From positions 1 through 64,000 of the forward strand of contig WEDG01007634.1 of NCBI GenBank assembly GCA_017591395.1: a stretch of DNA of 64,000 nt, written 5' to 3'. A program made the position numbers and the translations under genes. This document shows positions 33,250-43,914 of this stretch, piece by piece. Source of the DNA: Schistocephalus solidus (lineage: Eukaryota > Platyhelminthes > Cestoda > Diphyllobothriidea > Diphyllobothriidae). The notes under the pieces were generated by a model. It saw only the letters and a program-made list of their open reading frames with translations. It had not been told where the DNA came from and made no database searches. The stretch's first letter is position 1, and each line of letters opens with the position of its first letter.

Positions 33250-34115
33250 ACCTGCGATAGAAGTTCATCAATGTTCTCTGTTGATAAGGAAACAGAATCT
33301 ATCATAACATCATCTACTTGATCAAGGGTTATTGGGGAAATGGAATTAACCTTAGCGAATGAAATATTTTTTTCCTGTGTATAACAACGCTTTTTTCATT
33401 TGGTTGGTGTATTCCACATCTACTTTAAGAAGTGGGTTTACTGGAGGTAAGTTCAAGTAAGCAGGAAAGAACAGCCTGGACCTCTGAGGAGGAATATGTC
33501 CACACAGACGAGACAGGGGTTTGAAGACAGCCTTATATTGTAAACCCGGGTGGTTATTCGAGAAACTTACGGGTACTTGTCAAATCAACCGCTTGCCAGA
33601 ATCGTGCTGGTTTTTGCAAACCGCTGCTAAAATTCCGTGGGATGTTTTACGCTTCCCAATGATCGCACTGGTGGCACAGACGCAAAGCCGTCCAAAGCAT
33701 CCTGACGTGTTTAGTTGGAAATTGCCTGTAGTGATACGGTCTCTGAGGCCCGTCACAAAACGGTGGAAGACAACTTCATCACAGCCGGTCTACGGTAATA
33801 TAGATAAAACGGCCGTAGTGCTCTACGTATCCGCTTGTTGTAAAACTCGACGTCTTCTGCCGCTACAATTCAGAATTAACGGATGGCAGCACTACAAATC
33901 CCAAAACAATTCTCTTCTATTTATCCCAGACAGTGTAAATGCAACAATGTTTGCGGGTTCTGCTAGACGACATTTCACTCTTATTTCGCCGAAAATAACA
34001 GAATTTCCTATCATTTCTATTGAACCGTCAACAAAGCATGTTATTAAAGCCTTTTTGCCAATCAATATATCTTATTTACCTGTTGGCAGTGCGGACGAGC
34101 TTCGTGCATTCTGAT
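33250..34115 (-). pseudogene. Probable upstream (protease/linker) part of the gypsy relic
   Basis: The minus strand reads as a decayed coding sequence. A segment near 33,900-34,045 (FVDGSIEMIGNSVIFGEIRV) resembles the region around a retroviral-type aspartic protease of gypsy elements, but the catalytic DSG/DTG triad was not located. The call rests mainly on position directly upstream of the RT. Confidence 0.4.
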
Positions 34116-34814
34116 CTGATGACTTTGGATTTGTTATTGAAAATTCATTTGTATTTTCTTAGTCTGCACTATGCAGTCAAGTTACGTTAGCGCAAATTCA
34201 ACTGCCAACAAAAGTGATGTTGGCATTTCTCAGAATTCGTACGCTACATGTAGCTTTTCTGATAACGAAGGATCGGAAGTTAATTTAAATTTACTTTGCT
34301 CACTAAACCGAAAAAAATAAAAATGTGCAAATTTACCAACAAAGTTTACTGCCAACGTGCAATGTGATGGTTACTTCCAGGGGAACATATCTGTTTAAAA
34401 GACTGGCTCCATCTAAGTTACCAACTAACTTGGATAGGGTTCGAGCTTAACTTCAGTGGTCAAAATTGTCATGTTCAAATCACCATTTGCAAAAATGTGA
34501 CCTTGAAGGCTCTACCTCGTTTGCACGCTAGAATTCTTGGAGCAACTTCCGCTAAATTTTTACTTTCAAACGCTACAAGGTCACGTAAAGATTGAGGTTT
34601 AAGTGGTTGTCAACTCTGAGGTCAACACCTAATCCTTCGTATGTGCCTCGAAATTCTCATACCATTACTGTTCGTAAGTAGCTTTTAAAGAGCTTTAATT
34701 GCCATACAGCGATAAGTTAATGTAGCTGTCCACCTTGCCGGCGTTTGTTCTTGACTAGAAGTTGATGTCGCAATATTCGTGATTAAAATTTAAATTTCCC
34801 GCCAGACATTTGCT

Positions 34815-34985
34815 ACGAAGAAGGAGACACGATCACTACAACAAGAGCTTTATTAGTCTGAAGTTTTGGATTCTCAATCGAATCTATCATCTGAGACTCT
34901 GTTTTTGATCTTGGATTCCAGTGAGGATCCGAAACCTAAGGCTAATAAAATTGTTGTTCTAGTGATCGTGTCTCCTTATTCGCGA
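34815..34985. repeat. Near-perfect palindrome with hammerhead-ribozyme-like arms
   Basis: The left arm from 34,815 (AAGGAGACACGATCACTACA...) is the reverse complement of the right arm ending near 34,985. Similarity is highest in the outer 42 bases, and the arms almost meet in the centre. Each arm, read outward, has a small stem-loop (for example TGGATTCCAGTGAGGATCC at 34,911-34,929) followed by GAAACC and GCTAATAAAATTGTTG. That resembles the stem II plus GAAA core of hammerhead ribozymes known from Penelope-like elements. The CUGAUGA box is degenerate in both arms. Confidence 0.55.
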
Positions 34986-35439
34986 CTTCTCTCTGGAACT
35001 CGTTTATTCGATTCTCTAAGCCGAATTTGGCCAAGTACCGCCACAATCTGCGTGACCGCGACTTACTAACGGCACTCCTGTCACTGTGATGCCCTCCAAT
35101 GCCAGCAATTTTCACATGGCTTGGAATTTTTGCGGATCCAAGTTGATGGTCAAATTAGGTCAAACTACATCTTCAGTCACACGTTTGGTAACATAACGCT
35201 ATGGTTCTCAAAATATGCAAGTGCTGCCCGCAGTGCACATTTCGACAACAACCTAAACAGTAAAGCCAATATTGCCGAAGAATATGCTGACTGTTTTTTT
35301 ATTAATGACCTTTGAAATTTGAATTTCTGCCAGTGTTTTGATACTTCGGCAATCGAATTGTGTTGCAAGTGACGCCGGGTCCAATTAAGCTGAAGTTGTA
35401 TCACATATCTTCAGCGATTCGTAACAATAAGCTTAAAAG

Positions 35440-35660
35440 TTCGGTTTAGTTTCAGTTTATTCAGTTTATTTGGTGAGGATAATAGGCAATGCCTTTGAAA
35501 ACCCTATTAAGCACGTTGTAATTTACCACTACTAACATAGTATTGGCAAACAGTGAGTAGCATTGTTTTTTACAATATATGTCTGGTTTTTTTAGAGGTC
35601 AGACTTGGGGGGGGAGGAGAGTAGCATTGTTTTTTACAATATATGTCTGGTTTTTAGAGT
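35440..35660 (-). other. 3' UTR and tail of CR1 LINE copy 1
   Basis: On the minus strand it ends in a short repeat built on AATAAACTG (AATAAACTGAATAAACTGAA), the kind of microsatellite 3' end typical of CR1 elements. It contains a 64-bp tandem duplication (35,555-35,618 and 35,619-35,680) with the landmark GTAGCATTGTTTTTTACAAT. The block beside the tail (AGGCAATGCCTTTGAAAACCC on the plus strand) is shared with CR1 copy 2 at 49.14 kb. Confidence 0.75.
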
Positions 35661-37548
35661 TCAGACTTGGAGAGGGGAGAGGGGACGCATGTAATTATCC
35701 AAGCGTTGTTTGTACATTTGAAGGGAAGTTACCTCCACGACTGACTGTGGAAGGTTGTTCCACTGTTGTATGACAAGTTGCGTGAAGAATTCAGAGCGGA
35801 GGTTTAGCTTGGACATTTTCGTGCGCAGCTTCACTGTGTGCCCACGGAGATGAGGCGAGAGGTGCCACTGAAACATGTCTTCAAAGCGTAATCCTTTCTC
35901 AAGACCGTTTGTTATCTTGTAAACTAGGATAAGATCCCCTCTTTGTTGCCTGTAATGCAGAGGGAATAAATTTAGGCATGCCAGTCTATCTATGTAAGTG
36001 TGGTTTTTTAGACCTCTTACTAGCTTTGTTGCCCGACGCTGCACTTTCTCCAGACATGCTGCGTCCTTTGCTAGCCATGGCCGCCACGCCTGTATGCCAT
36101 ACTCTAGGTGTGGTCGAACAAATGTGCCGTACACTCTGCCAAAGAGATCTTCGTCGAAGGCTAGAAACGCCCTTTTGATAGCGTGCAGCACTCCCGTGGC
36201 TTTATTTGCGGCTTTGACAGACTGTAATGAGGGCTTCAGATTACTCTGTATCCAAATGCCTAGGTCTTTTTGCGTAGATGCTACGGGAATTTGGATGTTT
36301 TTAAGGTGAAATGTCCTGCTGCTCTGGGGGAAAGGGTAGTTTGTTGGATGCAGGTGGAGGACGGCACATTTTTGCACATTGAAATCCAGCAGCCATCTCT
36401 CAGACCACGTCTGCAGTTTGCAAAGACTATTTTGCAGAGCATCTCGGTCGCTTCGGCGCTTAATGACCTGCCAGAGTTTAACGTCATCGGCGAACATGAT
36501 TTTACCGCAGTCCAGTTCTTGAAGGCTGTCATTTACATAGAGAATGAAGAGTAGAGGACCGAGAACGGAGCCTTGAGGAACCCCACTAACTACGTCAACC
36601 CAGTCCGATTTATCCTCCACGATGCAAACGCGTTGTTTTCGACCGACTAAAAATGACCTGATCCAGTCCAAAATTTTTCCCTTGATGCCAAGAACGCTCA
36701 GTTTGTGTAAAAGGCGTTGATGGGGCACGCTGTCAAAGGCTTTGCGGAAATCGATGTACACTACATCCACTTCGAAGCCCTCTTCTAAAGCACTTGTCCA
36801 GGCCTCAATTGAAGTCAGTAAATTTGAAAGGCAGGAGCGCCCTCGCCGAAAGCCATGTTGAAAATTTTGTATGATGTCACTTTCATCGCAAAATCTTAGT
36901 ATGGCCTGCTTCACAAGGACCTCCATCATTTTGCAGGAAAGGCAAGTCAAGCTTATGGGCCGAAAGCTGTTTATAGACATCTTGCTACCTCCCTTATATA
37001 ACGGTACGATGTTGGCCGTCTTCCACTGCAAAGGCAAGTCCCCTGTTCGCATGGAAAGCTTGAACAGAATGGAAAGAGGCATCGATAGCTCGGTCGACAG
37101 TTCTTTAAGTATCAGTCCAGGGATCCCATCCGGTCCAGGAGACTTGTCTGATTTGATGTGACTGAGGACATGTCTTACGTCTGCGACAGAAAAGGTAACA
37201 GTTTCAATAACCGCTGTACCTTCGCCCACTTCTACTCCCGAATTATCGTCGGGGGATTCCATCGTAAACGCCGATCTGAAAAACTCTGACAGTAACTCTA
37301 CTTTCCGCGGTCCTTCCGTTACTACGTTCCCGAGGTTATCCCTTAGCGTTGCAATGTCGTCCCGGTGCTTCCTTTGACTGCGGATGTATCCATAAAACTT
37401 CTTTGGACATATTGTGGCTTGTGTTGTAAGTTGACGCTCAAAGGCAGTTCGAGAATTTCGTATTGCCTTACGGCATATATTTCGTTGCACTTTATATTCG
37501 GCAAGTGATTTTGAATCTTGAAGATGCTCGTACTTTTTCCACAACCCT
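35661..37548 (-). CDS. CR1-type LINE reverse transcriptase (copy 1)
   Basis: An uninterrupted frame of about 627 codons contains a complete CR1-clade RT. Motifs include DKSPGPDGIPGLILKEL (about residue 133), NSFRPISLTCLSCKMMEVLV, QHGFRRGRSCLSNLL, VYIDFRKAFDSVPHQRLL, SGVPQGSVLGPLLFILYVND, the catalytic IMFADDVKLW, QKDLGIWI, and the C-terminal VRPHLEYGIQAWRPWLAKD and LEKVQRRATKLV. The nominal first codon is TTG and is not a true start. The frame is the distal part of a longer product that includes the endonuclease, from which it is separated by a one-base frameshift near 37,548-37,556. It ends with a normal stop. The RT domain itself looks intact, so inactivation is recent. Confidence 0.9.
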
Positions 37549-37653
37549 TTTTATCAGGTGGTTGACATATGGAGGTCTGGCACATGGTCTTATTACTTTC
37601 ATTGGGCAATGGACTTCAATTAAGCGCTCTACAGTCCCCTGGATATGCTGCCA

Positions 37654-38550
37654 TTATTCATTTGTATCGTTCGTACTGGGTAACCAGTTTTCTGTGGAAG
37701 CGGTACGTCTCATTTCTTCAAAATCGGCTTTCCAAATATTTCTGCGCCTCTTTATTTGCAATTTTGGAGACAATAGGTAACACACGCAGGTAAAAGCAAC
37801 GTGGTCGCTTAACCCTAGTGGCGGTTGTGTGTTCACTTCCCTTATGATCCCCTTTTCTTTACTAAAAACGAGATCTACACAGTTTGATCTTTGGCCTTCT
37901 CGCAGTCGGGTTGTGAAGTCTATGTGTTGAATGAGATAGTCGTCCAAAGAAAACTGAAGTAGTTGATAATTGAAAGGTGCTGCTGCGGCCTTTACTCCAG
38001 GCCTCATCCAATCGATGCCAGGAGCGTTGAAATCACCCAGGAGTAATAGATTTTCCTTTTTACAGATAACCGTCAGTGAACTTAGCAGTTCTACGTCGTC
38101 ACTTTCGCTGGAGCCGGGAGGCCGATAAACAACGCATATATTGAGTGCCGGATGTTGCCTTATCTTAATTTTGCATGAAATTATTTCATATCGTCGTAGG
38201 GTTATGGCTGCGATTTTCCTCTGACAACATGAAATTTCATTGGCTACATAAAGTTCCACTCCTCCGCCCCTACGTTGAGATCTGTCGCAGCGGAACAGTT
38301 GATAGCCTTCAATGCTGACTTCGCTGATCCCTATTGCTTCGGTCAGCCAAGTCTCTGCTAATGCAATTATATGCGGTTACTGCTCAGATACTATTGTTTT
38401 GAGTTCGTCAAGTTTATTGAAGAGACTCTGACAATTGGTATAAAAGATTTCGAGGCAGCGGCCACTATTGCTTGTGGTATCTTCCAGAGCCGGCCGGTTG
38501 ACCTTGGTTAAGTTTTCCGCCTGACTACTTCCGGCCAAAGAAAATTTCGT
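37654..38550 (-). pseudogene. CR1 LINE endonuclease domain (copy 1), interrupted
   Basis: The EEP endonuclease frame shows IALAETWLTEAIGISEV, RRGGGVELYVANEI, CVVYRPPGSS, LLLGDFNAPGIDW, NCVDLVFSKEKG and LSDHVAFTC. It is broken by TAA at 38,377-38,379, just before the ETWL motif, and by TAA at 37,654-37,656 within the linker to the RT. The N-terminal segment from about 38,550 (TNCQSLFNKLDEL) is in the same frame. All catalytic motifs I can check are present apart from the stop. Confidence 0.85.
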
Positions 38551-39840
38551 TCAATGTGGACTATTTCTCCTCCTTTTATTTGTAGGCCGGTTTCGCCTTT
38601 GTTCTTTTCGGTCGTTTAGATCGTTTTTCAAAAGTCGCATTTTCCGGCGTTCCTTTGGTTCATAATCCGGCTGAAAGAAAACTCCAGAATGCATGGTCCG
38701 CAGAGACGACTTTCTTTCCAGCATAAGCTGTGCCTGCGCTTCGGTGTCCCAAATGACCTTTAATGGTCGTGGCCGAGAGTTTGAACCATTCGGTGGCTGA
38801 TCCTTGCCTATTCTAAATGTTTTGAGAATTTTTACAGATTCAGTGCCCCTTAGCAGTGATTTAGCGTACTGCCGAACGAGACCTCGATCGTGCTCCACCT
38901 TATCCCCAGCAACTGAAGCCATTGATTCTGGTGCACCCTGTATCACTATATGTTGCTTACGGTTTGCTCGAGCATGGGCCGTGGTCACATCGCACTGAAG
39001 CAGAGTAGCAGCAGGGGTTTCGAAGTCTAGATCTGTGAAAGATTCTATGGACCTTTTGCTGATAGCATTTTCTTCTAAATTACCGTTTGCCCTTTGGTCC
39101 AATTCAACTTCCTTTTCTTCAGAAGTCTCCTCTTGGAGTGGTTGTCTTCCTTTTTGTTCACATGGCGTGCTCCAAGTTCTGTCTCGCAATAAAACTGAGG
39201 GCTTTGGTTGGTCTTTTGCAGGCCGTTCTGCATCCGCTTTCTGCTGGCGTATACACCTGCGTTTGGCCCTGCTGGACTCGTGGTTTCCTGGTTTATCAAC
39301 CACTGACCTGTCCACTGCAAGCGCCGTATCCTCTTGGAGTGGTTGCCTTGCTTTTTGTTCACATGGCGTGCTCCAGGTGCTGTCTAGCGATAAAAATGAG
39401 GGCTTTGGTTGGTCTTTAGCAGGTTGCTCTTCAGCAGCCTTCTGCTGGCGTATGCGTCTGCGTTTGGCCCTGCTGGACTCGTGGTTTCCTGGTTTATCAA
39501 CCACTGACCTGTCCTCTGCATGCGCCGCATCCGGTGGTGTTGTCTTATTGTGCTTTATGAGCACTGCTAGTATCTCCGCGTAAAATTCAAGGCTTCTCTC
39601 TAAACGCATTACGCGCGTGGCTAGGTTAAGACATCCATCGCAGTCTGCACGCGCAGGCTTATTTGGCTGGGTGGTGTTGGGCTCTAAGACGGTTGGTGAA
39701 AGGAGATGCGTTTTTGCATAGTGGGTGGTCTGGGATTTCGTACGCGTTATTGAAAGTGCTTCGGCTATTTCTGGGAGTACCTTGTCAAAGGTTGTACGAG
39801 GCGGCTTGATTAAGTTGACCTGATTACACCCGTTAGAGTA
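38551..39840 (-). pseudogene. CR1 LINE N-terminal (ORF1-type) region (copy 1)
   Basis: A frame of 352 codons from ATG 39,609 extends open upstream to about 39,840 (CDGCLNLATRVMRLE lies across the ATG), so the true start is further out. The protein is very basic and hydrophilic, with an internal tandem duplication of 67 residues (about residues 33-99 and 100-160, marker DRSVVDKPGNHESSRAKRR). Near the C-terminus ILKTFRIGKDQPP and RPRPLKVIWDTE resemble the RNA-binding region of CR1 ORF1 proteins. It ends at TGA 38,551-38,553 and is in the same frame as the endonuclease that follows. The element may therefore encode one long protein, with TGA as a mutation, or two adjacent ORFs. Confidence 0.75.
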
Positions 39841-39865
39841 TATCTTAGCGACTTGGCCTTCAGGG

Positions 39866-39945
39866 TTTGAGCTGGTGGTTAAGTCGGTAGAGCGTCCGAC
39901 ATTATAAAGTGAGGTCCAGGGTTCAAATCCAGCCGTCGACGAACA
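39866..39945 (+). repeat. tRNA-like sequence, probable SINE head
   Basis: An A-box-like TGGTGGTTAAGTCGG and a canonical B-box GGTTCAAATCC are 40 bp apart, the spacing of a tRNA gene. I cannot fold a convincing acceptor stem, so a functional tRNA is unlikely. It borders the 5' end of CR1 copy 1. Confidence 0.45.
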
Positions 39946-40019
39946 GCTAGCAGAGATGGATCGTGCACGTTAGCGTTACCCATGCTATTGGAAACTATAT
40001 TAGAGTGCATTAATTCAAA

Positions 40020-41240
40020 GTCGGCAATCAACCGGCCGTGCTAATATAGATAGCGAAAAGTTTTGCTTGTGCAATTAATTTCAACAGTCAAAATTTGTAA
40101 TATGAACGACTCAGCCTTTGTTGTAAGGAGTTCTTTGCACTTTAACAATCAGATTCAGAAGCAGCGATGTTGTTCTTAGGAGCGAGTGAACTTCCAGACT
40201 TGTGCTGATCGTAGGGATAACTTCCAGAGCGTGGTATAATCCGCGGTCCAGTTAGATTGTTCAATCGAAGGATTCGTCTCACTCAGAAAGGATATTTCCA
40301 AAGGTGAGATTATACGCAGTTCCTTTGTCAGTTTTTATAGCCAGATGTGTCTTCTACACTAAGGTAGAGACTAAAAACCTCGTGACCGCAAAGAGCGTTC
40401 CGTTTCGGACCATCATTGTTTTCGGGAATCGCACAAAAAGCAATATCTTCGGTCTCTTTTATGGATCAGACGAAGTAACTTCCGGAACTTTAAGTGAGAA
40501 GCAGATTTAGCTTGCTTTGGATTCATACCAAGGCTGACTTCATTGTTTCCTTGTCGTTATTTTCCCGCCAGTCGTGATGTTGGAGATCAGCAGGAAACAG
40601 ACGTTTATTGAAATCAATCTTCGAATGCTGACTCTGTTAGGAGGAACCGACCTAACCGATTTGCTCGCACCCCGCTCTGACGAATGTTCCCAACACTGCA
40701 CTATCGATTCGCCCATAGGACGTGCGGATGGTGATATCGAGCAAGCTGCCGACAGGGCTTAGTGTTCAACTTAACGATCCTGATACGTCGGAAGGCCAGT
40801 AGAGATGCTTACCCCTCAAAAACACTATTGAATTGATCCAATTGCAGTCTGACTTTGTAAATATTCGTACGTTCTTTGTTGCCTTACATACACTGTTATA
40901 ATACGTTGATAGACTTCAACTCTTCCACCCTTACTGTTGACTTCTTTTTGGGGATTCGATTGAGGAGTTGTTGGAGGGTGACTATCAAGACTGCGAGTGA
41001 CAAACGTTCGGCGCCCGAATGCGATCAAAGCCAATGACCTCATGGGGCAGCCTCCAACGCTCCTTACCACACGCTTACGATTGCACGGCCTGATGTTAAA
41101 AATAGGATACCCTCAGAAAATCACTCGAGCTTGGGAAATTGTAGAAAATAGTATTCCGGCCATGAGCCTGCATTCTGTTGGCAGGCAGCAAACCTGTTGA
41201 CCTGATGTACTGGATGTCGCCTTCGAGGAAAAGGTTTACG
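40020..41240. other. No recognised feature
   Basis: Short open frames only, and no domain or shared repeat recognised. Confidence 0.4.
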
Positions 41241-41259
41241 GGGTGTTTAAGTCTCGCAC

Positions 41260-42545
41260 ATAAATTTTCAGAAATGGATAAGGAGACAGATAAATTGAAG
41301 GAGAAAAAAGCAAATCTGAGAAAGTCTGGTAGCTGTTCACGTGGTGGTAGTGCCCCAATCGTACCATAAACCGGAAAAGATGAGATAATGTTTGCGGATA
41401 TGTCTTCACCAAGTACAACCAGCGTTGAGGTAAAAGACATCGACTCTACAGAACTCATTAAAACCCTGAGCAATTCCTTCGTTCAGTTAAGGCATCATCA
41501 GTAACGATCTAGGTGCATAATTGAACTCTGTATGGTTGTCGGATGCTTTTTTTAATGGCGACGTCAAACTGCATAAAGATTTTGAAAGGCAGAAGAAGAT
41601 GAAAACGATTATGAAGATTCAATAAAATGAGATTATACTAGCAACGAAGCTCCATCTGCTTTGTGGTCGCGCGGACGGAATCCGATGTCGGTAATACAAG
41701 GGCAACCGAAAGAAAACCCAACGAACTTTACGACGGTGTTAGTACCCTCGAAATTGCATAGCCAGCGAGGATATAATTATTCTTGATTTCGAAGCCCTGT
41801 GAACTACCGGAGTACCAAATGTAACAACTGACATCTTGACCGAAAACTCAGTATAATTATAAGGGAACACGGAGTCTACTTCTTTGATAATAACCGAAAG
41901 GGTAAAAATGAGATTAATCTCTTCCGTGAGCATATGAATACTCTGCTTCAGGGTGAATACAATTTTATACAGCACAAAAAATTACGTCCATGAAATGCAG
42001 ACGCATTTAGTTTGTCATTACAAAAGCATCTTAAAATCATTCCTGGAAATGCATTTCAGACTTCATACCTACTCTAAGGGAGAATGACTCCCTGGTATTT
42101 ACATAGGAAGATGTTTTTTAGCAGTATTAGGAGACAACGATTAAGACCTAAAGGGAAGGAGCTCTAGATAGAATTGAAGTGGAGGACGGAAGAAAGGGAA
42201 GTTGTGGAAAAGAAGTGGAAATAATAAATATTAAGTAATATTTCCTAAGTCAGACAATATTTATAATTAGGGAAGGCCTTCACCGAGAATACGGAATTTA
42301 AAGCTTCTGTACTTAAATGTACAGAACACAGTCAGTAAATTAAATCAAAATTAGGCCTTAATTTAACTAGAAGTCACCAGATGTCATTACTCTGACAGAA
42401 GAATGGCTTAGAGGAGCTATGGGAGGACAAGAGATGTCTCTCAAAATATCGACCCTTCGAAAAGACGGAATAAACGAGGCGGAAGGGTCATTATCTATGT
42501 TACCAATGCGAGCATCGGCCACTTTCAGTCAACATTTCCTAGAGA
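41260..42545 (+). pseudogene. Decayed CR1-like LINE: endonuclease N-terminus
   Basis: At 42,375-42,540 the plus strand reads, across frameshifts, SPDVITLTEEWLRG and then RNKRGGRVIIYVTNASI. These correspond to the ALTETWL and RRGGGVALYV motifs of the CR1 endonuclease. Upstream, 41,270-41,470 encodes a charged segment (MDKETDKLKEKKANLRK) that could be part of the N-terminal ORF. It is too damaged for boundaries, and it is a different lineage from the two CR1 copies on the minus strand. Confidence 0.5.
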
Positions 42546-42549
42546 TGGT

Positions 42550-43330
42550 AGTGGACAAATTGGTACCGATATAAAGACACTAAATAAAAACGACATCCTC
42601 TCGTGAGATTTTTTAGAAGTTGGGCTGAAAGAAGCTGGCGTCTTGCACACTCTATCCAGTCTATGTGGGTCAAGTGGACGTTTTTCTGGACGGAATAATG
42701 TGGAGTAATCAGGTGGGCAAATATGAGTCAATGAGGGATTTGAGATCAGCCAACTCTCATAAGATGAAAAAAGACAACATTCAACTGCATGTGTTAGGTT
42801 GGTTTTGAAAAGCTTAGCCCCTTCCTTGTAATTCGTGCCGAAAGAACGGTTTTATGGGTCTTACGTACAGGAACCGACAAACATAGATCGCACATTAGAT
42901 GAAAAAAAAAACCATATTAACGATAGGTTAGTGTCCCAACATCTCGAAAAATGACAGGGCAGAAATTTACACAGTATGAAACCAAATAATAAGATCTAGC
43001 AAGATAACCCATCAGATATGCTGCATGCTTATTATGTAAAAGGTAATCAAGTAAATTTTAACGCAAGACGAAATGTACAGTGATTTCCGGGTAAACTGAA
43101 TTTGCTTTTCGCGCATATCGTGAATGGCAATGAGATGATCACGTGTCGGCGAAGACCACACGTGCCTCTCCACACATTACAACCGGCACGTCCCTCACAC
43201 TGTTCACCATGACATTCGTCTCCTCTCTTGCTCTATGCTGGTACTTTGCATGACAATTTCGGGCAGCTACCCACAGCGCTGAATTACGCAAATGTTATTA
43301 AACAGGTATGATGGTGTAAGGCTGAGGCAC
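42550..43330. other. No recognised feature
   Basis: May contain more of the decayed LINE, but no motif is readable. Confidence 0.4.
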
Positions 43331-43334
43331 TTGA

Positions 43335-43912
43335 AGCGAAGTATGCTTGTGTTTGGGAGGACATGCGCAGACGAGGTCACTAACTATGTCTGCCACTGCA
43401 TCCATTACCCGCCTCAGTCAACTGAATAGCTTGAACAGTGGCTAGAAACGGGTACTGGAATAAGGGAGTGAGGTCGATGGTTGCGAGCATGTTCCGTGGA
43501 AATATAATGGCTTGGAAGGTTGCAGACTGACGTGTTAACCCGAGCTTCGCACACAGCTCAGTATGTTTTTGTGTGGAGTTCCTGAATGGTGAACTGACAG
43601 AAGGTCTGCAATGGCTCATTCTTAATATGGCCTCTGTGGCACTCTCACTCTGAGGATCCAAGCTAGGCGTGACCTCACCTTTAGGGTGGCTCCGTCAGCG
43701 CCAGCAACCTGTGCACTCTACCGCCTGTGGTCTTATTGTTGTGGTCATGACACCTGATTCTGGATGAAAAGGAAGGGAGTGTGGTAGACGCAGTTAAAGT
43801 TTACTCTCAATATAATCGAATTCACGTACAAGTCTCTGTTTCTTCCAAACCGTGCTGTGGGGCTCACGGTGTTCCTGGTCGAAAACGACCGATGAACTGT
43901 CGGTGTCGTATC
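43335..43912 (+). repeat. R1 repeat, solitary nearly full-length copy
   Basis: Follows the order of the cluster at 12.47-13.08 kb from CTTGTGTTTGGGAGG through CTTGGAAGGTTGCAGACTGA, TGTGTGGAGTTCCTGAATGG, GGCTCCGTCAGCGCCAGCAA and GACACCTGATTCTGG to the terminal CTCACGGTGTTCCTGGTCGA. It is diverged throughout. As a single copy of about 575 bp with no LINE next to it, it shows that R1 is an independent dispersed unit. Confidence 0.8.
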
Positions 43913-43914
43913 CC

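Noticed and set aside
33521..34114. 197-codon plus-strand open frame
   Set aside because: It is antisense to the gypsy-type relic and shows no domain of its own.
39035..39583. 182-codon plus-strand open frame rich in Cys, Ser and Trp with an internal repeat
   Set aside because: Antisense of the CR1 N-terminal region; its repeat is the shadow of the 67-residue duplication.
39866..39945. Functional tRNA gene
   Set aside because: A and B boxes are correctly spaced, but I could not pair a 7-bp acceptor stem and the anticodon arm is poor.
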